Source: a virus
Virus record (IMG/VR): IMGVR_UViG_3300006751_000067
Location: 1-33,238 of that record
Length of the DNA: 33,238 nucleotides
Reading direction: 5' to 3' (one strand)
The position numbers and the translations under genes are program-made. Below the pieces are notes generated by a model. The model did no database searches. It had not been told where the DNA came from and saw nothing but the letters and a program-made list of their open reading frames with translations. This document shows, piece after piece, positions 1 to 6,951 of this stretch (position 1 is the stretch's first letter; the number at the start of each line of letters is the position of its first letter).

Positions 1-654
1 AGAGCTGATGATATGGGTGCATATACCGGTAAGATATTTGGTTTAGAACAAGAAGATCAAAATGCTCCTAGAACAGAGATAACTAGAATAGAAGATTTAG
101 CTAAGTATAGCGCGTTTGCATTAGGCAATGCTAACACTCCGGAAATAGGGAATGTTGGTTCTGTATTAAAATTTAAAATGCCTCGAAAACGAGCTGGATT
201 ATTTTTTGCTCCGGCCAATCTCGAATATATAGACTACAAAATAGACTATGAAGACGACGATCTAGATGATGAGGGTAAACCTGAAACTGCATATATTAAA
301 GTAGATGCTGAGTATGCTGAAGCGGCTAAAAAGATATTGAATTACATGGCACCGGGTGTATATGAATTAATAACTGGTGATGATAATGATGTTAGCGGGA
401 CTGATGTTAAATTTGATGTAGTAGGACCTGATGAAGCTGAAGTAATGGATGCTATAAATATTTTAAATAGAGATATGATGAATCCCGATCGCTCATTTCG
501 TGATAAACTTAAAGTTCAAGATGGGACAGGACGCGAATTAAATGGTCAATACGTTGTTACTGTAACAAAGACCGGAACTTCGGAACCTAGACAATATATT
601 ATTGACTCAAACAAGTATTTAAAAGAACGTGGGTATGACACTGAATTAAGATAG
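1..654 (+). CDS. 5'-partial hypothetical acidic protein
   Basis: The reading frame is open from base 1; the first ATG is at 13, but it has no ribosome site and in-frame codons precede it, so the gene probably starts outside the window. The visible 213 residues are acidic, with an Asp-rich patch near residues 76-88 (YEDDDLDDEG), and end in a basic-acidic tail (RGYDTELR). No signal peptide, membrane segment or catalytic motif is visible and I do not recognise the family. It lies directly upstream of a run of genes with capsid-targeting-like N-termini, so a head or internal virion role is conceivable but not shown. That it is a real gene is well supported by length and codon use; its function is unknown. 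Confidence 0.8.
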   Translation, partial: RADDMGAYTGKIFGLEQEDQNAPRTEITRIEDLAKYSAFALGNANTPEIGNVGSVLKFKMPRKRAGLFFAPANLEYIDYKIDYEDDDLDDEGKPETAYIKVDAEYAEAAKKILNYMAPGVYELITGDDNDVSGTDVKFDVVGPDEAEVMDAINILNRDMMNPDRSFRDKLKVQDGTGRELNGQYVVTVTKTGTSEPRQYIIDSNKYLKERGYDTELR

Positions 655-699
655 AAAGGACGTTGAAAACGTACTAACGTACTAAACCTGGAATTTAAA

Positions 700-1233
700 A
701 TGATAAAACTAAAAAATATTTTAGATGAACAACAAAGAATGGTGTCTAAAGCTACAATAGAACAAACTAAAAGCTTTGCTAATGATGTTAAGTCAAAAGG
801 CAAAAAAGCACAACAAATGTTAAGTCAAAAAATTGCAAATAAAATGCAAGTAAAGGGATATACTTTATTTACAAATGGAACTATATCTAAAGTTAAAGTT
901 TCTTATAATCAAGAAGCTGAGTTTAAAACAAGTCCACAAGCGCCTCACTTGCAAGTTGTAATTACAAATAATAAAGGAAAAAGTATATTAGGAAAAAATT
1001 GGAAGCAAAAAGGTCTAACAAAAGCCCAAGGAGGTACAGACTATAGTCCAAATGCAACTGCTGATAGCATAACTGCATATTATATTAAACAATTATTACC
1101 ATGGGTTAATCAAGCTAATAAAAATAATAAAGGAAGTGCTATAGGTATGGAAAATGAAGTAAGAGCTATTTTAAAACAAAGTGGATTAGCTCAATCTATT
1201 GCTAATTTTATTAATAGTTTAAGAACAACATAA
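700..1233 (+). CDS. hypothetical protein with capsid-targeting-like N-terminus
   Basis: A 177-residue protein starting MIKLKNILDEQQ. The first ten residues form a short basic/hydrophobic helix ending in L-D-E, the shape of T4 internal-protein targeting peptides that the prohead protease cuts after L-x-E. The remainder is Lys/Gln/Asn-rich with a basic helix (residues 20-55), a beta-rich centre and a C-terminal helix; there is no recognisable enzyme motif. Residues 110-140 (HLQ-to-LPW region) look globular. The gene starts 45 bp after the previous gene and is followed after one base by the zinc-ribbon gene, so the two are probably co-transcribed. Inference: an internal or head-associated protein. 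Family not recognised. Confidence 0.8.
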   Translation: MIKLKNILDEQQRMVSKATIEQTKSFANDVKSKGKKAQQMLSQKIANKMQVKGYTLFTNGTISKVKVSYNQEAEFKTSPQAPHLQVVITNNKGKSILGKNWKQKGLTKAQGGTDYSPNATADSITAYYIKQLLPWVNQANKNNKGSAIGMENEVRAILKQSGLAQSIANFINSLRTT

Positions 1234-1234
1234 A

Positions 1235-1417
1235 ATGGCACACAAAGTATTCATACGGCACACATATATTTATAAATGTAGTTCGTGCAAGGGAGAATGG
1301 AAAATTAATGAAGCTGAAAATATAGAACATTTAAATTGTCCTCACTGCGGAAAGCATGACACAATAGAATATGTTTTAATAGATCAAAGAACTAAATATA
1401 AAAAGCGATGGAATTAG
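1235..1417 (+). CDS. small zinc-ribbon protein
   Basis: A 60-residue protein with two CxxC knuckles, C15-S-S-C18 and C35-P-H-C38, about 16 residues apart, the layout of a treble-clef or rubredoxin-like zinc ribbon. It is basic at both ends (HKVFIRHTYIYK; KYKKRW), which would suit nucleic-acid binding, but no partner can be named. The start ATG follows the stop of the upstream gene by one base and its own stop is followed after one base by the next ATG, so translation is probably coupled along this cluster. Zinc binding is inferred from the cysteines; the function is unknown. Confidence 0.8.
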   Translation: MAHKVFIRHTYIYKCSSCKGEWKINEAENIEHLNCPHCGKHDTIEYVLIDQRTKYKKRWN

Positions 1418-1418
1418 T

Positions 1419-1790
1419 ATGAAAAAACATATTTTAGCAAAAAATATGAGAAGGTTCAAAACTAAAAATCTAAATGAATCTCCTATGATGGATAGATATC
1501 CAAAAGCGGTAAAAGGAAACCTTATATGGGGACATACATATGAAGTATATCTAGTAAAACCTAATTTAGGTAAAATAAAATTAAACTATATAAAACCTAT
1601 AAAAAATGAAGATGTATATGAAGCTGAAGGACAGAAAGTATTTTTATCAAAAATAAAACAATTTCCTAGAGAAGTTTTAGATAAACATCGCTATAAATTT
1701 AAAAATGGTAAAAAAGTAATAATAGGTGAATGGACAGAAAAAATAGAAAATGAAACTAAAAGATATAAATTAGCATTTAAACTTGTATAA
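1419..1790 (+). CDS. hypothetical protein with tag MRRFKTKNLNES
   Basis: A 123-residue basic protein. Residues 10-21 (MRRFKTKNLNES) are almost identical to residues 8-19 of the next gene (MKRFKTKNLNEQ), although the remainders of the two proteins are unrelated. The shared piece is a basic helix ending in L-N-E, which fits a prohead-protease type cleavage site. I use the ATG at 1419, one base after the previous stop; an in-frame ATG at 1446 would start exactly at the shared tag and is a real alternative. The body alternates basic and hydrophobic residues (beta-rich) with no catalytic motif. Function unknown; packaging into the head is an inference from the tag. Confidence 0.78.
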   Translation: MKKHILAKNMRRFKTKNLNESPMMDRYPKAVKGNLIWGHTYEVYLVKPNLGKIKLNYIKPIKNEDVYEAEGQKVFLSKIKQFPREVLDKHRYKFKNGKKVIIGEWTEKIENETKRYKLAFKLV

Positions 1791-1802
1791 TATATTATTG
1801 TT

Positions 1803-1825
1803 ATATTTATTATTATAAATAGGAT
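1803..1825 (+). promoter_or_regulatory. candidate late promoter (ATATTTAT box plus TATAAATA)
   Basis: ATATTTAT at 1803-1810 is followed by an exact T4-type late box TATAAATA at 1814-1821 and an AGGA at 1821-1825, all within the 41-bp gap before the ATG at 1832. The same ATATTTAT-(4-6)-AAATAGGA arrangement recurs before several other gene clusters in this window. Confidence 0.45.
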
Positions 1826-1831
1826 TATCAT

Positions 1832-2284
1832 ATGAAGAAATTTAAAGAACAAATGAAAAGGTTCAAAACCAAGAACCTAAACGAACAAGATCAACCAATC
1901 GGTACCGATCCATCTATATTTAAAGAATTAGGAGAATTTCTCTTAATGATTGCTGCACCTAAAAAACTAAGTAAGCTTTCACCGGAAATGATAAAAAAGA
2001 TGAAAGATTTAAAAAAAGAAATCGAACAAGGTGGTGCAATTGGTGATGCAATGAAAGGTATGAATGAACAAACATATGATGACCTCAAAAAATTGGCTCC
2101 ACTACCATTTCTCCCACGTCCCCAAGATCTTCAAAACGCCCATAAGCTTCTTATGAAGATCGCGACAATAGGAGCAGAAGAGGTAGGAGAAGATGTATTA
2201 CAAGCTACTGAATTGCTATTGAAGGTTATTAACAAAACGATAGATAAAACAAAACAAGCTGGTGGTGTAATGAAAGGAATGTAA
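1832..2284 (+). CDS. hypothetical helical protein with tag MKRFKTKNLNEQ
   Basis: A 150-residue, mostly helical protein. Its N-terminus (MKKFKEQ then MKRFKTKNLNEQ) repeats the tag of the preceding gene; cleavage after L-N-E (residue 18) would release a body starting QDQPIG. The body has amphipathic helices with many Lys/Leu (residues 40-75 and 95-145) and no cysteine or obvious active site. The start at 1832 is supported by AGGA about 8 bases upstream and the adjacent promoter-like box; an internal ATG at 1853 begins the shared tag. Likely a prohead core or internal protein by context; family not recognised. Confidence 0.78.
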   Translation: MKKFKEQMKRFKTKNLNEQDQPIGTDPSIFKELGEFLLMIAAPKKLSKLSPEMIKKMKDLKKEIEQGGAIGDAMKGMNEQTYDDLKKLAPLPFLPRPQDLQNAHKLLMKIATIGAEEVGEDVLQATELLLKVINKTIDKTKQAGGVMKGM

Positions 2285-2296
2285 TAAATAAAAATT

Positions 2297-2899
2297 ATGA
2301 TAAAGCTAAAAAACATATTATTAGAACAACTTAATGAGTTTCCAACGCCACTACCTGGTAAATATGATCTGAGATTTGAAAAGAGATATAAAGATGGTGA
2401 ACGTGAACCGGAACGCTATGATAATATAGAAGTAACTGCAGAAGATATTAAAGAGTTTGAAAAGAATAAAAGACTCTACCCAAGTTATGATATAACTAAT
2501 CAAGATTTTTGGAATGGTATAGCTAGTGAAATAAGTAGCCATCCTCAAAATAAAATTGCCAGAATTAGAGTAACAATGACTTCAGTAACAAAACCAGAAT
2601 TTGAAATTTATATTGATAGTGTAGATATTGGCAATGTCACAATCACACCTCCAAATAAAACAACTACATATGAGGATTTAAAAGATGATATTAAAGATCA
2701 ATTAGAAGAAGAAGGCGAAAATTTTGTTAAAGCAACAATAGAATGTCGTTGTAGAGTTGATAATAAAGATTATAAATTTCAATTTGAAACTGACGACCCA
2801 GATACAACTGCTGACCACATATATTGGAATAGTGACTCATTTCAACAAGAAACAGGCCTAGACGAGTTTGATGATATAGTAGCTAAATTAACTGCGTAA
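2297..2899 (+). CDS. hypothetical protein with capsid-targeting-like N-terminus MIKLKNILLEQ
   Basis: A 200-residue acidic protein. The first eleven residues MIKLKNILLEQ differ by one residue from the tag of the gene at 700 and are very close to those of the genes at 7916, 10285 and 29827, while the bodies do not resemble each other. The body is beta-rich and acidic, with a CRCR cluster (ECRCRVDNKDYKF, around residue 149) and a C-terminal acidic helix. No membrane segment. It lies 12 bases after the previous stop. The tag suggests cleavage after residue 10 and packaging in the prohead; this is inference. Function of the body unknown. Confidence 0.8.
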   Translation: MIKLKNILLEQLNEFPTPLPGKYDLRFEKRYKDGEREPERYDNIEVTAEDIKEFEKNKRLYPSYDITNQDFWNGIASEISSHPQNKIARIRVTMTSVTKPEFEIYIDSVDIGNVTITPPNKTTTYEDLKDDIKDQLEEEGENFVKATIECRCRVDNKDYKFQFETDDPDTTADHIYWNSDSFQQETGLDEFDDIVAKLTA

Positions 2900-2900
2900 T

Positions 2901-2920
2901 ATATTTATATTAAAATAGGA
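2901..2920 (+). promoter_or_regulatory. candidate late promoter (ATATTTAT...AAAATAGGA)
   Basis: ATATTTAT at 2901-2908 begins directly after the stop of the upstream gene and is followed by TTAAAATAGGA; the ATG of the next gene is 20 bases past the box. Same layout as the boxes at 1803, 17210 and 26154. Confidence 0.45.
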
Positions 2921-2928
2921 TATTTAAA

Positions 2929-3381
2929 ATGTCAAAATTAAAAAAAATACAAAAAAAATATGGAATGTTAACTGAGTCTTATGCGTGGGAAAGACAGGAA
3001 GGTAAACCATTACCAACATTAGCAGACGTTCAAGCTGCATATAATGCTAAACCCATTAATGAACAAGATGTTGAACCTACAGAGATTAATGAACAAGATG
3101 ATGAATCTATAGATATTAATGTGTTAACACATAGCGACTTCAGAAATAATGGCGGACCGGATTTGGATCATGTAACGCAATTATATAAAAAAATGGCAAT
3201 AAAATTGCATCGTCGAGCGAGAAAAAGTGATAATGCAGTAGAAACTATAGATTCTATACAAAAAATGAATAATCATATGCAAAATGTATTACAGTTAGCT
3301 CATAAAGCATTAAATACACAACAAGGAAAAATGGGAGATGGCAGTGAGGATCCAAGTATAGACAATCCTTTAGGCCTATAA
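2929..3381 (+). CDS. hypothetical protein with repeated I-N-E-Q-D sites
   Basis: A 150-residue protein with a basic start (MSKLKKIQKKYGMLTES) ending in L-T-E at residue 16, followed by two copies of I-N-E-Q-D at residues 43-47 and 53-57. All three fit the (L/I)-x-E pattern that T4-type prohead proteases cut, so the N-terminal third could be trimmed into small peptides as T4 core proteins are. Residues 60-120 contain a helical section with basic residues (LHRRARK). Preceded by a promoter-like box. Function not recognised; a prohead core or internal protein is the best contextual guess. Confidence 0.75.
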   Translation: MSKLKKIQKKYGMLTESYAWERQEGKPLPTLADVQAAYNAKPINEQDVEPTEINEQDDESIDINVLTHSDFRNNGGPDLDHVTQLYKKMAIKLHRRARKSDNAVETIDSIQKMNNHMQNVLQLAHKALNTQQGKMGDGSEDPSIDNPLGL

Positions 3382-3390
3382 TTACATTGA

Positions 3391-3585
3391 ATGCCTAAAT
3401 TTATAAAATTACATATTATTGACAAAAATGATACTATAATAATAGATTATGTTAATGTTAATCATATATTAAAAATATATATGAATGATCAAAATGTACA
3501 TGTGAAACTTATTAATCAAGAAATATTAAAATTAAAAGATGAAAATTTAGACGTATTCATGGATCGTTTTTATTTTTCAAAATAA
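3391..3585 (+). CDS. small hypothetical protein, FlbD-like shape
   Basis: A 64-residue protein, nine bases after the previous stop. It reads as four or five beta strands followed by a short helix (ENLDVFMDRF). The arrangement of an opening I-K-L-H strand, a central V-N-V-N-H-I-L-K-I strand and a closing L-x-N-x-E helix is reminiscent of small FlbD-type proteins, but similarity by eye is weak and no function should be assigned. Tight spacing suggests it shares a transcript with its neighbours. Confidence 0.65.
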   Translation: MPKFIKLHIIDKNDTIIIDYVNVNHILKIYMNDQNVHVKLINQEILKLKDENLDVFMDRFYFSK

Positions 3586-3603
3586 TTATTAAAAAAGGAT
3601 GTT

Positions 3604-3786
3604 ATGACGTCAAAAGAAATTTTTGAAACTATGGAAGACCATTGGTTAAATTTCAAAGAAAATCATGATCGGTTTTCAGAAAAAGGAGTTAAAGCTGCAG
3701 CAGTTCGAGCTAGAAAATCTATTAATGAAATAAGAAAATTAGCAAGTAAATATAGATCTACACAATTAGCAGAAACTAAAAAATAA
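3604..3786 (+). CDS. histone H1-like (Hc1-type) DNA-binding protein
   Basis: A 60-residue, mostly helical, basic protein. The central block EKGVKAAAVRARKSINEIRK (residues 26-45) closely follows the pattern of the small Bacteroidota histone H1 (Hc1) proteins, in which an acidic/aromatic first helix precedes a K-A-A-x-R-A-R-K-x-x-x-E-I signature and a basic tail. Such proteins bind DNA without sequence specificity. A purine-rich AAAAAAGGA lies 4-12 bases upstream of the ATG and supports the start. It sits among genes that look like head or internal proteins, so a role in packaged-DNA or host-nucleoid condensation is possible, but that is inference. Confidence 0.72.
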   Translation: MTSKEIFETMEDHWLNFKENHDRFSEKGVKAAAVRARKSINEIRKLASKYRSTQLAETKK

Positions 3787-3789
3787 TAA

Positions 3790-4647
3790 ATGAAACAAAT
3801 TAACGAACATATAATATATAAAACTTTAAATAAATTAATTCTTGAGCAAGAAGAAGGTGATGAAGTAGAAGAACAATCTACCGATGATTCATTTTCGCCA
3901 TTTTCAAAAGAAGAAGAATTATTTTTAGGTAATTTTGATACTCATAAATCAAAAACAATTGGAATATTATATAGTGTGTCTGACATAGGAATTCGTGAAT
4001 TTATTGCAAGAAGTGGAAAAGCATTTAATTGTACTCCGGGGTTACTATTACAATTATTAAAAGATAAAATTATAAAACTTGTTCCAGCTGGTGGATATGG
4101 AAGTGATACTGATTATACTATAGAATTACAACTTTCAGCTGAAGATGTTGAAGGATTAGGAGGAGAACCACCAGAAGTAGGAGGAGGAGAAACACCAGAA
4201 GTAGGAGGAGGAGAAACACCAGAAGTAGGAGGAGGAGAAACTGGAGATATGGGTGGTACTGAGCCACCGCCTGCTCTAGAAGGACCTCCCATGGAATGGG
4301 TAACAAATTATAAAGATATTATTAATGAATCTGTTAATACTGCTAAAAAAATAATTCTCGAACGGAGATCTAAAAAAAAAAGTAAACAAAAACTAGCAGA
4401 TCAAGTTAAAATATATGTTAGTCAATCTAGAACATTACAGCGACTTCCAAAAGAATTTATACATCAACTCAAACGTGTAATAACAATGATGTCAAAGAAA
4501 ACATATAATAAATTAGATCAAGAACGATTAATTGCAGATATTTTAGATACAATGCAACATAATTTTGATTTAACAGATAAACAAATTAGACGATCATATG
4601 AATTTCATAGAAATCAAAAACGATTACAAAAATATTTAAAAAAATAA
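3790..4647 (+). CDS. hypothetical structural/core protein with PEVGGGET repeats
   Basis: A 285-residue protein in three parts. Residues 1-19 (MKQINEHIIYKTLNKLILE) form an amphipathic helix ending in L-E before an acidic stretch, compatible with a cleaved prohead tag. Residues 35-125 look globular. Residues 128-151 are three PEVGGGET repeats followed by a Gly/Pro/Glu linker. Residues 180-285 are a highly basic, helical domain (ERRSKKKSKQK onwards) that could bind DNA or a partner. This acidic-linker-basic layout is seen in scaffold or core proteins, but there is no decisive motif. It begins three bases after the H1-like gene, so both probably share a transcript. Confidence 0.75.
   Translation: MKQINEHIIYKTLNKLILEQEEGDEVEEQSTDDSFSPFSKEEELFLGNFDTHKSKTIGILYSVSDIGIREFIARSGKAFNCTPGLLLQLLKDKIIKLVPAGGYGSDTDYTIELQLSAEDVEGLGGEPPEVGGGETPEVGGGETPEVGGGETGDMGGTEPPPALEGPPMEWVTNYKDIINESVNTAKKIILERRSKKKSKQKLADQVKIYVSQSRTLQRLPKEFIHQLKRVITMMSKKTYNKLDQERLIADILDTMQHNFDLTDKQIRRSYEFHRNQKRLQKYLKK
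4171..4242 (+). repeat. three 24-bp tandem repeats (PEVGGGET)
   Basis: A 24-bp unit coding for PEVGGGET occurs three times in a row, the first two copies identical and the last diverging at its final bases. A degenerate earlier copy (EPPEVGGGE) precedes it. Copy number is likely to vary between related phages through slippage. Confidence 0.85.
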
Positions 4648-4693
4648 TTATAATATATTTTTGAAAATATAATCAAATTTCATATATTATTAA

Positions 4694-4701
4694 TATAAAT
4701 A
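4694..4701 (+). promoter_or_regulatory. TATAAATA box, candidate late promoter
   Basis: An exact TATAAATA lies 23 bases upstream of the ATG at 4725, in a 77-bp gap that follows a gene end. TATAAATA is the T4 late promoter box recognised by gp55; a gp55-like gene is present at 14196. The gap is extremely AT-rich, so chance occurrence cannot be excluded. Confidence 0.4.
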
Positions 4702-4724
4702 AGTTATAAAAAAATAATTAAAAA

Positions 4725-4934
4725 ATGTCATATTACACAGCAAAAGTGCAATTAACGCAATTAATTGACACATCAAAAGGCACTAAAGAAAAAAGTGCAA
4801 CTGAAATCTATCTTGTAGAAGCATTATCTGTAACGGAAGCTGAAGCTAAAGTTATAAATGATTTTAAAGGAGAATCCATGGATTTCGAAGTAAAAGCAGT
4901 AAATTCAAGTAGAATCATTAAAATCATAGAATAA
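4725..4934 (+). CDS. small DUF4494-like protein
   Basis: A 69-residue protein whose layout (an opening strand Y-T-A-K-V, then I-Y-L-V-E-A-L-S-V-T-E-A-E-A-K-V, then a closing strand) matches small Bacteroidota DUF4494-type proteins as I remember them. Function of that family is unknown. It follows a TATAAATA box and its stop overlaps the next ATG by one base (TAATG), indicating translational coupling. Confidence 0.65.
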   Translation: MSYYTAKVQLTQLIDTSKGTKEKSATEIYLVEALSVTEAEAKVINDFKGESMDFEVKAVNSSRIIKIIE

Positions 4935-5209
4935 TGTCATATAAAGCAGGAACAACCGTTATAGTAACTAAAGATGATGTAAATCATGTAGGAGTAGTTT
5001 TAGATCAATTTTCTTTAAGAAAACAAACAATGTATGATGTACTATTAGAAAATAGAAGTGTTATTACAATGTTAAATACATCTAATAATAATAATATTTA
5101 TATTAATCGTACTCTAACTAGAAACTTATGTGAGACTGGAGAAATTACTACTACTATTCCATATAAACATTTAGTTGAAAATAATTTATTACCAGAATTT
5201 AAATCTTAA
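4934..5209 (+). CDS. hypothetical small beta-rich protein
   Basis: A 91-residue protein whose start overlaps the upstream stop by one base. The N-terminal half (GTTVIVTKDDVNHVGVVLDQF then MYDVLLENRSVITML) reads as a small beta-barrel of the KOW/SH3 kind, followed by an Asn-rich turn and a polar tail. No cysteines in motif arrangement and no catalytic residues. Family not recognised; cytoplasmic. Confidence 0.65.
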   Translation: MSYKAGTTVIVTKDDVNHVGVVLDQFSLRKQTMYDVLLENRSVITMLNTSNNNNIYINRTLTRNLCETGEITTTIPYKHLVENNLLPEFKS

Positions 5210-5214
5210 ATTAA

Positions 5215-5850
5215 ATGTATCAAGAATCATTAACTAATATGTTATTGGAAGATAGCGATTATGATAAATTATTACCAAATGACGAAAAATATATGTTACA
5301 TAGTCCGATACCGGTCGGGTATAGTAGTATTTCAGAACAACAATATATTTTTCAAAATTTAATTATAGGTTATGATCCTGAATTATTTACTATTTTAGAT
5401 ATAGGTTCTGGTAGAGGTGATTTATTTGGATTTATCAAACAAATACATAATAATAAAATAATATCATATAAAGGTTTAGATTATAATAAAATAATGTGTA
5501 ATTTAGCAAAAGAAAAATATGATATTAATATACAAAATAAACAATTTGAATCTGCAAAATTAGATACTGCTGATTGGGTTGTTGCTTCTGGATTTTTTAC
5601 TCAACGTAGATTTGATTCCGAAGATAAAGATTTACATAAATTATTCGATGATGTAGACAAAATGTATCAATTAGCTAATAATTGTGTATCATTTAATTTA
5701 TTATCACCTATAGGCAATGAAATTGTAGATGGGTTTTTTTATGTACATCCTGGTTTAGTAATGGATATGTTAATTGAAAAATATCGATATGTAACAATTA
5801 GAGCTAATTATTCAAACGACGTATATACAGTAACAATTTATAAATTTTAA
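5215..5850 (+). CDS. class I SAM-dependent methyltransferase
   Basis: A 211-residue protein with a clear motif I, I-L-D-I-G-S-G-R-G-D-L at residues 60-70, followed by an acidic residue closing strand 2 (KGLDYN) and a strand 4 region (ADWVVASGFFTQR). This is the Rossmann-type fold that binds S-adenosylmethionine. The substrate cannot be read from the sequence; there is no DNA-methyltransferase [DNS]PPY motif, so small-molecule, protein or sugar methylation is more likely than base methylation. Residues 1-12 (MYQESLTNMLLE) end in L-L-E and weakly resemble the capsid tags seen elsewhere here. Start is five bases after the previous stop. Confidence 0.78.
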   Translation: MYQESLTNMLLEDSDYDKLLPNDEKYMLHSPIPVGYSSISEQQYIFQNLIIGYDPELFTILDIGSGRGDLFGFIKQIHNNKIISYKGLDYNKIMCNLAKEKYDINIQNKQFESAKLDTADWVVASGFFTQRRFDSEDKDLHKLFDDVDKMYQLANNCVSFNLLSPIGNEIVDGFFYVHPGLVMDMLIEKYRYVTIRANYSNDVYTVTIYKF

Positions 5851-5863
5851 TTAAAAAAAACAT

Positions 5864-6250
5864 ATGACAAGTAGTATTAATCACCCTTGGGGGATATCTA
5901 AAAAAATGAGAGAAAAAATGGGAGAAACATGGGCGGACATGGATTTTAGTATTAATCCTAGACTATCAACCCATAATATGCGTGAAGATTTAATAAACCA
6001 ACCAGTAGGAATTTTATATTTAGCTAATACAAATATTAAAATGAAATATAAAGAATTATTATCTATTAGTAAATCTTTAAAAAAACATGTTAATAATAGT
6101 TATAATGCATCTATAGAAGATAAATTTCCAATTGATATCAATACACATACATTTCTTTTAAATAAAAAAGAAATAGAACGATTAGAAGAAACAATTAACA
6201 TAACAACCACTGCTCTTATAAGAAAATATGAGTTAGGTTTATATTTATAA
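5864..6250 (+). CDS. hypothetical protein
   Basis: A 128-residue protein starting 13 bases after the methyltransferase. It has a polar N-terminal region (HPWGISKKMREKMGETWADM) and a mostly helical C-terminal half with a coiled-coil-like LLNKKEIERLEETI segment near residues 86-100. No membrane segment, signal peptide or catalytic motif is visible. I do not recognise it. Position in a tight plus-strand cluster suggests co-expression with the methyltransferase. Confidence 0.65.
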   Translation: MTSSINHPWGISKKMREKMGETWADMDFSINPRLSTHNMREDLINQPVGILYLANTNIKMKYKELLSISKSLKKHVNNSYNASIEDKFPIDINTHTFLLNKKEIERLEETINITTTALIRKYELGLYL

Positions 6251-6255
6251 TAAAG

Positions 6256-6450
6256 ATGGATACTTATACATATTCATATAGAACAGATTCAAAAAAAGAA
6301 ATAATAGGTCGTGTACAAGCTATAGATCTTTTCGAAGCTCAGATAAAGGTAGCAGTAATTAAACAATTATCAAACCAAGACACGATACAATTATTTGAAA
6401 TAAATAAAGCTGTTAAAAATGAAAAGAACGTTAGAACATATCAAAATTAA
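6256..6450 (+). CDS. small hypothetical protein
   Basis: A 64-residue protein five bases after the previous stop. The pattern of an initial strand (TYTYSYRT), then I-I-G-R-V-Q-A-I-D-L-F-E-A-Q-I-K-V-A-V, resembles in outline the small DUF4494-like protein at 4725 (strand, then a helix in which A and E alternate), so it may be a distant relative; this is weak. Its last 32 bases overlap the next gene in another frame. Confidence 0.55.
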   Translation: MDTYTYSYRTDSKKEIIGRVQAIDLFEAQIKVAVIKQLSNQDTIQLFEINKAVKNEKNVRTYQN

Positions 6451-6868
6451 AGATGCGGAATTTAATTATTTTATAACGCTATCTCCGTCTGATCAATTAA
6501 CATATTTTTTTGAATTATATGAAGCTGAAAAAAATATGCAATCTGGAAATGTTAATTTAAAACAATTTTTTAATAATATTAAAGAAGCATTAATTAATAG
6601 AGAAGAAGATTCAATTGAAATTGATTTATCAAAAAATACAATACCAGAAAATTATAATCTAGTAGATATATTAATTGATGATAAACGTATCATGATTGAA
6701 TCTGATAGTCTTTCTGCTATTAGAAAAGTAATACGAAAATTTATAGAATCTGGATATGTAATGTCCCGGGACCATAAATTAGAAAAATTATTTAAACGAG
6801 ATAAAGTAACAAGATATATGAGAGTGTTTAAAATTATACATCACGGCTCATGTTTTAGTTACAATTAA
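6419..6868 (+). CDS. hypothetical protein
   Basis: A 149-residue protein whose ATG lies inside the preceding gene (32-bp overlap, different frame). It is largely helical with a central beta portion (NLVDILIDDKRIMIESDSL) and a basic C-terminus (KLFKRDKVTRYMRVFKIIHH). No motif identified. The next possible Met would truncate most of the first helix, so the overlapping start is preferred. It ends 84 bp before the Hsp20 gene, where composition changes. Confidence 0.65.
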   Translation: MKRTLEHIKIKDAEFNYFITLSPSDQLTYFFELYEAEKNMQSGNVNLKQFFNNIKEALINREEDSIEIDLSKNTIPENYNLVDILIDDKRIMIESDSLSAIRKVIRKFIESGYVMSRDHKLEKLFKRDKVTRYMRVFKIIHHGSCFSYN

Positions 6869-6877
6869 TATATATTA

Positions 6878-6898
6878 TTGAGATACGGTAGGTCTCAA
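6878..6898 (+). other. hairpin between gene end and hsp20 leader
   Basis: A 6-bp stem TTGAGA/TCTCAA encloses a 9-base loop, 10 bases past the stop of the upstream gene. There is no U-run after it, so it is not a standard intrinsic terminator. Its loop and right arm contain GGTAGGTCTC, the left copy of the inverted repeat that flanks hsp20, so this hairpin and the long-range pairing are mutually exclusive. Confidence 0.4.
6887..6896 (+). repeat. left arm of 10-bp inverted repeat flanking hsp20
   Basis: GGTAGGTCTC here is the exact reverse complement of GAGACCTACC at 7360-7369, directly after the hsp20 stop. The two copies bracket the whole hsp20 transcription unit. Confidence 0.7.
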
Positions 6899-6913
6899 AT
6901 TATTTATAACACC

Positions 6914-6930
6914 GGTTAGCTTAAGCAACC
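6914..6930 (+). other. hairpin in hsp20 leader
   Basis: GGTT-A-GC / GC-AACC pairs around a TTAA loop with one bulged A, ending 9 bases before the AGGAGG ribosome site at 6940-6945. AACC (6927-6930) could alternatively pair with GGTT at 6944-6947 and partly cover the ribosome site. Small heat-shock genes are often controlled by leader RNA thermometers, but this pairing is short, so the idea is tentative. Confidence 0.3.
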
Positions 6931-6951
6931 ATTAAACACAGGAGGTTTATT

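Noticed and set aside
546-803. Minus-strand ORF across the first two genes
   Set aside because: Crosses two well-supported plus-strand genes and is rich in Phe/Ser/Leu as antisense of AT-rich DNA.
4118-4306. Minus-strand ORF rich in Leu and Val
   Set aside because: It is the antisense of the PEVGGGET repeat; the Leu run is forced by the Gly/Glu codons on the other strand.
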